Source: Batrachochytrium dendrobatidis JAM81
Lineage: Eukaryota > Chytridiomycota > Chytridiomycetes > Rhizophydiales
Reading direction: 5' to 3'
Assembly: GCF_000203795.2 (NCBI RefSeq)
Contig: NW_006281108.1
Location: forward strand, 963,317 to 985,483
Length of the DNA stretch: 22,167 nt
Shown here: positions 1-9,065 of the stretch, piece after piece
Numbering within the stretch: position 1 is the first letter of the stretch
Layout: each line of letters begins with the position of its first letter
The notes under the pieces: generated by a model
Told to the model about the DNA's origin: nothing
Seen by the model: only the letters and a program-made list of their open reading frames with translations
Databases searched by the model: none
Position numbers and translations under genes: made by a program

Positions 1-611
1 CTCACAGTATTTGGTGTGTTGGGTGATGATATCAACCTGTAGTCAAGGTTTGACTATCTGAACATGTCGGTGACTTTTTACCAACTGTGTGCAACTCGAT
101 GTCCAATATCGAGTCATGTCATTGGTCAATTGATTGGTTCAATTCATCAGTGGGTTTGCTGGATCCATGTGGTGTGCAGCACTTTCAAGAGTATGTTGAA
201 TCTGTTGCAGTATTGTAACTTTGTAAACGGATCAACATACTAACCTGACCATGATTGTGGTGGTTATTGCAGTCGAGTCGTAAAGCTTATTCTGGTAATC
301 ATTGATGGTTTCAACAATCATTTGGACAATCGTTTGGATGTCAGGTTACGGTATCCTGATTGACAACTCGACTCGGATACAACTTATTTGAACAATTACT
401 GATCAATGGATTGGACAATGAACTAGCAATCAATCAACACATTGACAGATTTGTCATTCCAAATGGAAACAACGACAATCCAGTTGTAATCCATATTGAG
501 CCTTGAATTCAAACAGTCGTGAATTAAATCATTAATAAACTACAAAAACAGTCCAATATGCCAACTCGCATTTATCCACAACTCGATACGTGATGTTCAA
601 ATGTCTAATAT
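1..611. other. Gene-free stretch at window start
   Basis: I see no convincing reading frame, RNA gene or repeat here. It is AT-rich DNA rich in short words such as CAACTCGA and TTGATTGG that recur throughout the window's intergenic DNA. It lies downstream of the minus-strand armadillo-like gene and would contain its 3' untranslated region, but I found no clear AATAAA signal on the minus strand. Confidence 0.5.
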
Positions 612-2159
612 TCAGACTGTGCTGATTGCAGTTGTGGTTACAATTGTGGTTGTGTAAATATCAATTCCATATTCTCGAAACACCTTGATCATCTCGTCCT
701 TGTTTGTAGATTTCTGAATCATGTCGCTGACATAATCAAACAGACGCAAAGAGTCACCCATATTGACATCATACACTGACATCGTCAATTGCTCAAAAAC
801 TAACGATCGTACAAGCGATACAGGAAAGTCGTGCATTTTGGATGCAAACCTTCCTGCTATCCAGATCATGCGCATTTTTAATGCAAAGTCGTTGCTGTAT
901 CTGACACACAAGTCACTAAACATTTGAATCAGACCCGACCTTATCAACTCGGTTGCAATTGCTTCACAATCTGCATAGTCGCAAAAGTTCTCAATAGTAT
1001 CAATACTTTGACCAATCACTTCTTGATCGACACTCCTGTATTCATGTCATGTCAATCCAACCATGTCAAATTTACTAATTGTAATGACTGGGCACATATT
1101 CATGCATAACACCACATACCTGAGCGTATTGACTATTGCTGGAATGACACCGCATTCCACTGCTTTTACTGGGTCATGACGATGAATATTCCAAAACATG
1201 GTTTCAAGATTTTTGATAAACCCAACAGCAACTGAACCACTAGATGATTCCAGTCGTGAAATAAGTCTTGATACCACGATGCCAAACTAATGATATTGTT
1301 CAATGTCAAATATACAATCAACAAGACATGACAAGACACTGCCCAAACTGATCCAATATTGTATCATTGTAAACATACATTTTCATCGTCAACCTCACTG
1401 CAAACTTCCAAGAACAGGTCAATCGCCAATTCGAGCACTTGTTGATCAGGCTCGTGAACAATAATCTCAACCATTGGCTTGATGTCAAATTGATCCTCTT
1501 GACTCCAGCGTTTATATGTGTACAACTCTGTACATGATTTCATCGCCTATATGCATATTGACACTGGGTGAGTTGAATGACAATCATTTGGTCAATATCA
1601 ATCATGACTTGCCATCATTTTGACTTGACGACTTGGTGATTGCATGCATTGTACAATTTGGTTGCTTAGTCGTTGAGATACTTTAAACTGATCATAATAG
1701 TATACAATACTCAAAAATACTGCAGTAAACTCCATTACTTTGATCTACACAACACATGTTGATTAGTTTAGTCATGAACAGTCCATTATTGTTACAATAT
1801 ATGAATACCTGTAAACTGGGTCGATTATACTCCAAATACTTGGTTATGATATCTTGCAGTTCAATACTCTGTAAACGATGCACTACATTTGTATATCATG
1901 CCATTTCAAACCAACACAAAGTCAACAACAGATTGAATTCATCAATAACACAATGACTATTAAACTTACTGCAGTTATGTTGTTTCAACTCCAGTAGCAA
2001 GTCAAGCAGTCTGTCCCATATTTGTCCAGCCTTGTGCAGTTGATCATCCGTTGTTAACAGTTTCAAATCTTCCAGGCGTTGGATCAACTCTTTCATGATA
2101 TCAACACAATCCATGTTTGATAAAATTAGTAAAGTTGAATTTTGATTTGACAATTTCAT
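612..2159 (-). CDS. Armadillo-like helical-repeat protein, six exons
   Basis: My exon model (minus strand) is 2159-1970, 1882-1809, 1744-1682, 1546-1379, 1286-1120 and 1035-612. Introns run from GT to AG, are 64-135 bp, and all phases agree, giving 361 residues. The C-terminal half reads as ARM-type helix triplets. A helix containing GVIPAIVNTL at about residue 210 is followed by an acidic linker and an SGLIQMFSDL helix near residue 254, the usual ARM periodicity. ARM proteins act as binding scaffolds, for example importin alpha, but I cannot name a subfamily or partner. The third exon (1744-1682) is the least certain. The start is also uncertain. Another frame upstream (ATG 2235) ends in helix-like sequence that would run smoothly into this gene near residue 16 if one base were lost around 2102, so the 5' end may be frameshifted. 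Confidence 0.55.
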
Positions 2160-2289
2160 TCATGCGAATGTCCAACAATTGCCAAGAATTGTTCATGTTT
2201 GGATTGTTGTCAAACACACAAACGAGTTGTTCCATTTTAGTATTGTTTTGATCAGTTTTTTGTAACAAAATTGGATTGTTATCAAACAT

Positions 2290-2762
2290 GCATTTAGAAA
2301 TACTGTAAATTAATATTCTGAATGTGATCGTTGTAGATTTGGTTCAATAAACAAACTAGTTTACTACAACACATGGTAATGGATTACTAAACATCATCAT
2401 AAATCAGATGGACTGAACTGGAATGAAATGATATCAATGAAAATCGCATTACAAATAGTGTGTGGTGATTAAACCATCGAGTATTTCCAAATACAAACTT
2501 GAATGAAAAGTCTTGCCACAATACTGATCAACTGTATTACTGTTTACACTGTGGTATTATTGATGTATTGGAATATTTGGTGATCAGATACACAATGATA
2601 ATGGTAGTACAACTCATGGCAGTTGTACAAACCAAACGTGATTAAAGCCAATAATAATGTCAGACAAGATTGGATAATGAATTAGCGTGTAAATCATCAA
2701 CATTGACCAAGATTGATTGAAATGGTGAGATTGGGTTGGATGGTGATGAACACAACACATGT
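2290..2762. other. Gene-free spacer
   Basis: No supported gene, RNA or repeat is visible between the start of the minus-strand armadillo-like gene and the edge of duplication copy A. If that gene is expressed, its promoter should lie in the first few hundred bases, but I cannot point to a TATA element with confidence. Confidence 0.4.
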
Positions 2763-3202
2763 GTGTACAGAGTTGTATTGGCAACATTGACAGTCAAACA
2801 CAATACATGAATGTAGGTTCAAACTTGGTGATCGTACAATGTATGATTACTAAAAGTGCACAATGTGTAGATTCAACACTATAGTCTGATTGTGTCGTAT
2901 GATGATTGTTGTATATGGAACACGCAATGCAGTCAATGTGTAATAACCATTGTATATTGCAATGCAGAATACAAACATTGTTGGATGAATACGGTTGTAA
3001 ATCAAAGCGTTTGCGGTTAAACAACACTCATGAAGGGTGTGCTTTTCAACATACCTGATCAAAGGGTTGTAAAAGCATAATTCAATCGACATGATCATCA
3101 AATTGATCAAATTGATATTATGAATAGGGAGCATCATACTTTCTAGTTTGATAGTTGCTCACTACAAGCAATCAAGTAACCCTGTGTTGTTGGTTAACCT
3201 AT

Positions 3203-3215
3203 AAGGGTTAGGGTT
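3203..3215 (+). promoter_or_regulatory. Telomere-like motif AAGGGTTAGGGTT
   Basis: This 13-mer contains TTAGGG in a two-unit context and lies 112 bp upstream of the ATG of the copy A secreted-protein gene. An exact copy is 127 bp upstream of the copy B gene, and a third is near the promoter of the minus-strand secreted gene. TTAGGG is the common fungal telomere repeat and also the core recognised by Tbf1-type factors in yeasts. A regulatory role here is inference. Confidence 0.4.
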
Positions 3216-3314
3216 GGTTTGATATACAAAACATACAAATACAATCGAGTGTGTCCAGTCCTATAATCGACACTCTGTTTTTGTATTAATTGTTTAAACC
3301 CATTGATTGGTTTG

Positions 3315-4835
3315 ATGAAATTGGTTGATATTTTATTCGTACTGACTGCGGCAGCAACCGCTAATGCAATACTGATACCGATTGATAACAATGGTTCACC
3401 CCAAGCATCAAGTACTTCGAGTCAAGTGTCTGTCCCAACTGATGAACCCGATCCAAATACTTTGGACGACTTGCAAAGTATAGTGGATGCAGTTAATTTA
3501 AGCATTCTTGACGAAGACTGGAAATACCTATTTGATCCGATTGATCCAAACACATCCAATGAAGATCGGCAACAACCAATTGATCAACCCAGTTCAGATA
3601 CTTCCAGCCAAGTATCTGGTACAACTGATAAACCTGATTCAAGTACTTTCAACCAAGATCAGCAACAACCAATAGATGTAGCTGATCCAAGTACTTCCAG
3701 ACGAGCTCAAAAACGGCCGATTGATGAACACGGTTTAAACATTTCCAAACAAAGTCAGAAACAATCGATGAATCAAGCCGGTCCGAGTGCTTCCAAACAA
3801 AGCCGGAAACAATCAACTGATGAACCCGGTTTAGACATCCCTGACAAAGACTGGCAACGCTTAATAGATGAAGTCAATTCAGACACTTTTGAAGAATGGA
3901 AAGAACTGTTTGATATAGCTGGTTTAAATACTCCCAGTCAAGTTTCTGACCCAATTGATCAAGTTGATCCAAACACTTTTGACAAATACCAACAACAACC
4001 AGCTGATCAACCCAGTTCAAGTATTTCCGATCAAACTCAGCAACACCCAATAGATGCAACTGATTTAAATATTTCCAACAAAGATCCACAACAGCCGATT
4101 GATCAGTCCAGTCCAAGCACTTCCAGTCAAGGTCGGAAACGGCCAATCGATGAAACCAGTCAAAACACTTGCAGTCAAGCGCCTGGTTCAACTAATGAAC
4201 CCAGTCCAAGTACTTCTGACGAATACTGGAAACCACTATTTGATATAATTAATCCAAATATTCCCAGCCAAGACCCAATTGATGAACCCAGTCCAAGTAC
4301 TTCTTGCAAATATTGGATACCACTATTTGTTATAATTAATCCAAATATTCCCAGTCAAGATCCAATTAATGAACCCAGTCCAAGTACTTCCAAACAAAGT
4401 CGGAAACGAAGAATTGATCAACCCATTCCAAGTACTTCCAGACAAGACCAACAACAACCAATGGAACAAGACCAACACCAACCAATGGAACAAGGCGAGT
4501 CGGGCAATACTGTTCCAAATCAAGCGACTGTATTAAACGAACAGGATCAGAGAACCTTTAATCGTATAAAGAAAAGGCTTGTAGCGTCTAAAAAGATTGC
4601 AAAAGAAAAACGCGAAGAATATCGTGAATATGCAATCATTGGATTGGAACACAAACTAGTATTAGCAATGGGAGAAGAAATATCAGGGTCAACGTACGAT
4701 CCAAACATTGAAGAGAAATTAAGAAAAGAGTATATAGTGGAAGGCAAAAAAGTACCCAGTATCAGACAAGAATTGAAGATTTTTATGAAAAGGCGTGGTT
4801 TGGAATTTCAAGAGCCGGACTCGGATTCAGATTGA
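3315..4835 (+). CDS. Secreted Ser/Pro/Gln repeat protein, copy A
   Basis: 506 residues from ATG 3315. It opens with a clear signal peptide: a basic Met-Lys start, a hydrophobic core, and likely cleavage after ANA near residue 18. Residues about 40-400 form a degenerate low-complexity array of roughly 18-30 residue units around PIDQPSPSTS and QQQP, with charged KQSRKR-type inserts. Five units also carry a W-x-x-L-(F/I) motif, usually followed by D. Residues about 405-495 form a lysine/glutamate-rich, probably helical domain, and the protein ends in an acidic EPDSDSD tail. The signal peptide and C-terminal domain are shared with the copy B gene. The type matches expanded secreted families of unknown function that I associate with Batrachochytrium. 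No enzymatic motif is seen. It is probably secreted, with the role unknown. AATAAA follows 21 bp after the stop. Confidence 0.85.
   Translation: MKLVDILFVLTAAATANAILIPIDNNGSPQASSTSSQVSVPTDEPDPNTLDDLQSIVDAVNLSILDEDWKYLFDPIDPNTSNEDRQQPIDQPSSDTSSQVSGTTDKPDSSTFNQDQQQPIDVADPSTSRRAQKRPIDEHGLNISKQSQKQSMNQAGPSASKQSRKQSTDEPGLDIPDKDWQRLIDEVNSDTFEEWKELFDIAGLNTPSQVSDPIDQVDPNTFDKYQQQPADQPSSSISDQTQQHPIDATDLNISNKDPQQPIDQSSPSTSSQGRKRPIDETSQNTCSQAPGSTNEPSPSTSDEYWKPLFDIINPNIPSQDPIDEPSPSTSCKYWIPLFVIINPNIPSQDPINEPSPSTSKQSRKRRIDQPIPSTSRQDQQQPMEQDQHQPMEQGESGNTVPNQATVLNEQDQRTFNRIKKRLVASKKIAKEKREEYREYAIIGLEHKLVLAMGEEISGSTYDPNIEEKLRKEYIVEGKKVPSIRQELKIFMKRRGLEFQEPDSDSD
4200..4373 (+). repeat. Tandem 87-bp coding repeat, two units
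   Basis: Units 4200-4286 and 4287-4373 each encode 29 residues starting PSPSTS, followed by a Y-W-x-P-L-F block, INPNIPSQDPI(D/N)E. They differ at only a few bases. In-frame tandem duplication is the visible mechanism by which this gene's repeat region grows. The unit is absent from the copy B gene. Confidence 0.9.
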
Positions 4836-4856
4836 TAAATTTGATTTTGATTTTGA

Positions 4857-4862
4857 ATAAAT
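4857..4862 (+). terminator. Polyadenylation signal AATAAA
   Basis: AATAAA lies 21 bp after the stop of the copy A repeat-protein gene, in a T-rich context that is conserved after copy B at 19831-19836. Confidence 0.55.
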
Positions 4863-4959
4863 TTAAACTTTCTGATATGTGTTGATATTTGTCGAGTATT
4901 GTGAATGGGTCAACAGCCATATCATTTATTCTATATTGTGTTGGGTATTACACCAACAG

Positions 4960-5573
4960 TTACTGGATTGTTGATTGATACATTGACACGGTTTGTTCCA
5001 TATACATCAATGACATGATAACAACCAGTGTTACTTGCAAAATGGCATATTCATAAATACTTTCAACAATATACTTTGAATTATGATGTTTCATGCATTC
5101 AATAATATCATTTCCGTCAATCAGATCCAAAACAATGTCAATGTCCATATTAATCATGGATTGATTGTTACCATTAAACAATAATGTATTATCTGAAATA
5201 TTAAATTGAATTGTCTTTTCAGTCTACATTTTGTAGCATATACCCAAATTGAATATCAAGCCAATATCCAATGTTTTGATTGGTGATTTTTCGGTATATT
5301 TTGCATCAACTCCATCACATTGGTGAGCATGTGTCTTGCACTGTATTGTATTGTATTGTATTTTGGGTGGAAAGGATGTTTGTTGATATATCTATTAAAC
5401 TGTCGCTTTAACTTGCTTGCTTGGTTCCAATGCTCTATTTGTAGTTGAATCAGTTGCTTGTACGCCTTTGTTGCTTCAACTCGACTCCTGAATCCTTGGA
5501 TACGTTTTGTAAACCGCAACTTGACTTTGACGAGTTTAACATCAATATTCACCATTGATCCAATCATTTTCAT
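4960..5573 (-). pseudogene. Possible decayed helical-repeat coding region
   Basis: Two minus-strand reading frames look protein-like but do not join cleanly. The upstream one (ATG 5573) encodes about 105 residues rich in Lys, Arg and Gln with helical character, ending at 5256. The downstream one (5181-4960) has alternating hydrophobic and acidic helices that loosely recall the armadillo-like gene at 612-2159. A GT..AG pair near 5246-5196 could splice an alternative frame of the first segment to the second, but that frame lacks its own start. I cannot identify the family. It may be a broken or intron-rich relative of the first gene, or not coding at all. Confidence 0.3.
5342..5363. repeat. Short TATTG microsatellite
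   Basis: Four back-to-back TATTG-type pentamers are seen in the sequence. They fall inside the uncertain minus-strand coding region, and a related shorter run occurs at about 6180-6190. Confidence 0.7.
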
Positions 5574-5828
5574 GATATTGTTATTGAGGGTTTCCTAATG
5601 GCAACAATAAATCAACGACAAAACTCAATCCGAGCATCTCGTAATGGACTTTGTATGAGCCAATTGAACCACTATTTTCGTCCAAATCAGAATTACTTTG
5701 TAACAGGTTTCCAACAGGTTTCCAACATTTTCAACGAGTTTAAACAATAATAGAAAATAAATCCAATCCAATTGTTTGTTGATACCATTCCAAAATGTAT
5801 TTTCTTGGGTTTATTCAAAACCACCACA

Positions 5829-6497
5829 ATGACATTACACATCACAAGCACATCCTTAAGATCCAAGTATCTACAAACTTTGGTCGTGAACTCGGTCTTC
5901 ATCAAACCTAAAAACGGTCAAAAGTATCATGTTGTTGAACGAAATCTAACCAACCATCTTGTGAAAGTAGCAACCCACTATTTGTGCAATGATATTGAAC
6001 CTATTACTCATGAAATCATACCTCGATATATGCTCAAGTCGGACAACCCAATCAAAATGGATCCCAACAAACTCTTGAAATCAAACATTCAATTCCTTGA
6101 TGAAAAGTATCATTCAAAATCAATACAAGTCGCTTTATCATTGAGTCAATGAGTTACTGAACAAGAGTTACTACAAGACATTGTATTGTATGTATATTTT
6201 ACATTCTGGCTTAGTACTTTGATCAAAAGTCATCATCACACTGTAACGGACGCTCAGATCAATGTAGACCGAATGGCTCATCATGTATTTAGCGATTTAG
6301 ATGTTCTTGATAAAGTGATGGAAAAACAGCACACATTACAGCAGAAATTGTATCAAATGGTAATGAGTGCCGATGTAGACGCCAAACATGTTAAATATAT
6401 CATACTATGAATCCGTAATCTTGATGGAACCCAGCACCATTTCTTGGGTCAAGCAAATGCTGGAAAAACACATCCAGTTCATCGTTTGCCATATTGA
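5829..6497 (+). pseudogene. Unrecognised plus-strand frame interrupted by TGA codons
   Basis: One reading frame starting at ATG 5829 stays protein-like for about 670 bp. It is cut by in-frame TGA at 6150-6152 and 6408-6410 before ending at TGA 6495-6497. The first segment contains a Lys-Pro-Lys-Asn-Gly-Gln turn and mixed helices. The second contains a Leu/Met/Gln-rich helix that could form a coiled coil. No GT..AG pair removes the 6150 stop cleanly; a GT..AG pair near 6383-6430 could remove the second. A further protein-like stretch in another frame runs to 6627. I do not recognise the family. The best reading is a decayed gene. Confidence 0.35.
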
Positions 6498-6694
6498 CAC
6501 TTGGCTTGTTGTATCTGATATTCCAAATCTACCGCATCCAGTGGTATTGTTGGTGAATCATCAATTACATTCAATGTTTGATAGTTATTGTGGTATTATT
6601 TTCAAACGATTTGCTGATTTGAGGTAGCCAGTAAGTTATCATGATTGTATTGTTTGGATTTTGGCAAATATTGATTATTTTGAATAACCATTGA

Positions 6695-7186
6695 CTATTT
6701 CCTATTTTGAATACTGGTGTCTGGCCATGGGATATGATGACAAATGACTTTAATGTGTTCAATTTCAATTCTGATTGGGATTCCTGTTTTCATGCAATTG
6801 GTCAACGATTTTGAATATTCATTTCCGTCGACCCAAAATACATTACATTCAGTTTTGAAACAAGTCTTCAAACAAGGTTTTGATGCAAGTTCTGTACAAT
6901 AGTCACATCCTGTTGTTCTGGATTTGCAATTCTTGTCATGATTGTGTTTTGTCTACAGAAATACTGATGTTTTACAATTATCATGCTCACAATTAATCAT
7001 TTGTGATTTGATGGTTCTTTCCAGCATCATGTTGTGTAAAACTCGGACAGTCCTACAAATCGGACAGTTCCACTGGGTTCAAGATATACAGGATATACAA
7101 AGTGATTGGCATCCTGACATTGAATCAAAAGTGTTGTAACAACTTCATGGCAAATGGAGCAAGTGAGTGTTTTGATGGAGTTGGTA
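6695..7186 (-). pseudogene. RING plus TRAF/SIAH-type zinc-finger pseudogene
   Basis: Read on the minus strand, 7161-7150 encodes the first RING pair, Cys-Ser-Ile-Cys. Next come a third Cys and a His (about 7104), a Cys-x2-Cys pair in a shifted frame, and Trp-Asn-Cys-Pro-Ile-Cys-Arg at 7072-7052. Downstream Cys/His pairs (a CEHDNC segment, then an H-x4-C segment, then CDYC) resemble a TRAF or SIAH-type zinc finger. Such proteins are usually E3 ubiquitin ligases. The copy is disabled by a frame change near 7099, in-frame TGA at 7081-7079 and TAG at 6955-6953, and there is no proper start. A 26-bp GT..AG stretch inside the RING would restore frame but delete two zinc ligands, so splicing does not rescue it. 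Confidence 0.55.
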
Positions 7187-7329
7187 GCTTACATGGATTT
7201 CATTGATTGTGATTTATAATAATCGTACAGAAAATATAATATTGTATTTTGACTATTATTGATTGACATAATGTTTGATGTTGGACGATACAATCGATAC
7301 AGTCGATACACAGATTGAAAGAAAGTTGT

Positions 7330-7668
7330 TCATTCAGAGTAGATTAACAAGTGATTTCCACAACGATGGACATGATTGACATGATACCGAGTTGTCCCAC
7401 CACAGTGTAAAAAGACTGCACTATCAGTTCCACGATCATTGGTAGCAACATCATCATTACTGGAATATGAATGTGTCATCAATTGATGAGAGATTGTTGG
7501 TTGACAAACTGTCTCACTGCAATGGAAAGAGACATTTGAGTTGCTTTCATTATTGCTTAAATTCAAAAGTGTCAGCAACAACTGTTGGTATTCACACTCA
7601 CTACAATGACAACTATTGCTGTAACAGAAACCAGTCTCTTGTAATGAATACACAACTTTATTGAACAT
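7330..7668 (-). CDS. Uncertain Cys/His-containing reading frame
   Basis: 112 residues from ATG 7668. The frame contains several Cys and His residues (CHCSEC near the start, then HCGG and HRCGNH near the end) and a Ser/Asn-rich middle. It begins where the HNH-like reading frame stops at 7658 and ends before the RING remnant, so it could be a frame-shifted tail of either or pure chance. No domain is recognised. I list it because its length and Cys/His spacing are more protein-like than the surroundings. Confidence 0.22.
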   Translation of the reverse strand: MFNKVVYSLQETGFCYSNSCHCSECEYQQLLLTLLNLSNNESNSNVSFHCSETVCQPTISHQLMTHSYSSNDDVATNDRGTDSAVFLHCGGTTRYHVNHVHRCGNHLLIYSE

Positions 7669-8691
7669 TTTCAATGATCAAAATAGCACTCGAGTCCATC
7701 CATCTCTCGATATTCTTACTCTGGTAATCGACAGGAGTGCAGCCATCGTCATCATCATATGGACAATATTCATCATCAGATTCTACACCACCAGCCATAC
7801 ACCAAATGAGACATGCTGTCTTGTGGAACTCTAGTGCGTTCCTGTTTGGTAGTCGAGTGAGATTGTTGTGAATGAAATACAATGTCATTTCACTGTTGGA
7901 TTCGACTGTTTGTCGATTGTCAGTTTATCTCTTTTGCCTTGTTCTGCGGATAACTTTCAAATCTTCAATTGTCTCAATCCACTTCTTGTGCTTGTCACTT
8001 GTCAGATCATTGATCACTTTGATCACCAGTTTGTCATCCACTACATCCACATATTGCTTTAGTTTACCAAATTGGTCATGGCACTTGATACACAACAACA
8101 GTCCGTTCTGTATTTGATGTTTCTGCGTCAAGCCAGATCATTGCAATATGGATGGTTTGTTGTATGCCATTCCAATGTTCTTTTGGGATATGATGTGTGC
8201 TCCTTGAAGGACAACTTATTCCAGCAAAACAAACAGACTCTGTCTCTCTTTTCAACCACCTTGTTAAAGTCCTTGTGCTGTAGCTCACTCACTTTTGCAA
8301 CATAGTCCAGATCATCAGCAGAGTTGGTTCTTGATGTTGGGTTTGATGAAACTGGAGTGTGACAGCTGGATGAATCGTTGTAGTCTTTGTGGAATGGCAG
8401 TATGTAATACCCAAACATGTCATCAATGAATGTACGAGGATGTTTTGGGTCTGCCAACTGGACCTTGGTTGAGAACTCTTGCTGCTCTGCAAATTGGTTG
8501 GTAGTCAGCAGGTTGTGCAGTCGAGTGATGTGTGAGGTTTCTCCCTCTTGGATGATTCCCAAAAACAAACCTCGTTTGTTGTCATCCTGCCATTCAGACT
8601 TGACTCTCTGTGTTGGTATGGCTTGAGTGCTGATTTGGTAATATTCATTCAACAGTTGTGTTGTTGCTGTCTTTGTTGTTTCAATATTCAT
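7658..8691 (-). pseudogene. HNH endonuclease-like protein, three lesions
   Basis: From ATG 8691 an approximately 190-residue N-terminal region leads to RDRVCLFCW, the Cys-x2-Cys part of an HNH_2-type domain (8235-8224). The next motif, Ala-His-Ile-Ile (8200-8189), is in a different frame, so there is a frame change near 8200-8205. The new frame holds NGLLLC and a Cys-His pair at 8107-8078, matching the end of the HNH fold, but it is cut by TGA at 8140-8138 and TAA at 7927-7925. After the TAA the frame stays open to 7658 with an acidic DDDDG segment. HNH_2 proteins are common in fungi and cleave nucleic acid; the natural target here is unknown. No GT lies where an intron could remove the TGA. 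The gene is divergent from CRN1. Confidence 0.65.
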
Positions 8692-8863
8692 TTGATGTTT
8701 TTTGACAAAAGAATGAAACTCGAACCAACCAAAATAATTGCAGTCAACAATCAAATTGGACAATATTCACCAATAATCTTTTAAACTCGTACAGTTTGTA
8801 CAGTGTTGTCATAAAAGTCATGGTTTGACACATTTTCATCAAGTTATCAACAAGTTATCAACG

Positions 8864-8903
8864 AGTATCAACCAACAAAACTGGTCTCGTTGGTTGATAT
8901 ACT
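8864..8903. promoter_or_regulatory. Inverted repeat in the HNH/CRN1 shared promoter
   Basis: ATCAACCAAC pairs with GTTGGTTGAT across a short spacer, and the flanks (AGTAT/ATACT) partly extend the match. Just upstream, AAGTTATCAAC occurs twice in direct repeat at about 8840-8862. Together they lie between the divergent HNH-like and CRN1 starts and could bind a dimeric factor. The function is inferred only. Confidence 0.35.
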
Positions 8904-8992
8904 ATTATAATGTAATCAATTGAGTTGAATTGACACTCGATTGAACAATACAAATAAACACAAAGTTGCTTAAACAATATTCAGTGTGAATT

Positions 8993-9060
8993 TGTCTCAT
9001 TCTTCACACAATATTAAATTTTGAATTCAAGTCGCTTTTTTTTGTTTCTTTTCTTTCAAA
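8993..9060 (+). promoter_or_regulatory. CRN1 proximal promoter: TGTCTCA box and T-rich leader
   Basis: TGTCTCA at 8993-8999 is followed by TTCACACAAT (9003-9012), then by GCTTTTTTTTG and more C/T-rich sequence that runs up to about 7 bp before the ATG. CRN2 has the same three parts in the same order: TGTCTCACA words, CACACAAT, and a GCTTTTTTAC C/T-rich leader ending just before its ATG. The tract could be a transcription-start element or a leader feature. Confidence 0.4.
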
Positions 9061-9065
9061 TTGCA

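Larger units (their letters stand above)
2763..4950 (+). repeat. Segmental duplication, copy A
   Basis: This block matches 18302-19938 in the same orientation. The 5' flank up to about 3245 is nearly identical between copies; I count roughly 15 mismatches in about 480 bp by eye, with one run of about 160 identical bases from 2941. The signal peptide, the C-terminal domain and the 3' flank (AATAAA, then a shared stretch ending GTGTTGGGTATTA at 4950) are also shared. The central repeat-coding part differs strongly in length and order. The unit therefore carries promoter, gene and terminator together. Confidence 0.9.

Noticed and set aside
2850..3137. A minus-strand frame of 95 codons that is also open in the duplicate at 18389-18676
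   Set aside because: The two DNA copies are about 97% identical, so an open frame in both is expected. The differences that exist change residues freely, and the DNA is the upstream flank of the repeat-protein gene.
3197..3220. A true chromosome end, suggested by TTAGGG
   Set aside because: Only about two units are present, inside continuous sequence, and repeated elsewhere in the window.
3874..4191. Antisense frame rich in Cys/Leu/Trp/Asp within the copy A repeat gene
   Set aside because: It mirrors the repetitive codons of the sense gene, which has a signal peptide and conserved ends.
7072..7104. A 26-bp intron rescuing the RING frame
   Set aside because: It is far shorter than the other introns here (64-135 bp), and it would delete two of the eight zinc ligands.
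5829..8763. Reassigned UGA (TGA read as an amino acid) to explain several in-frame TGA codons
   Set aside because: The same genes also carry TAA, TAG and frame changes, and intact genes such as CRN1 and the protease end at TGA in sensible positions.
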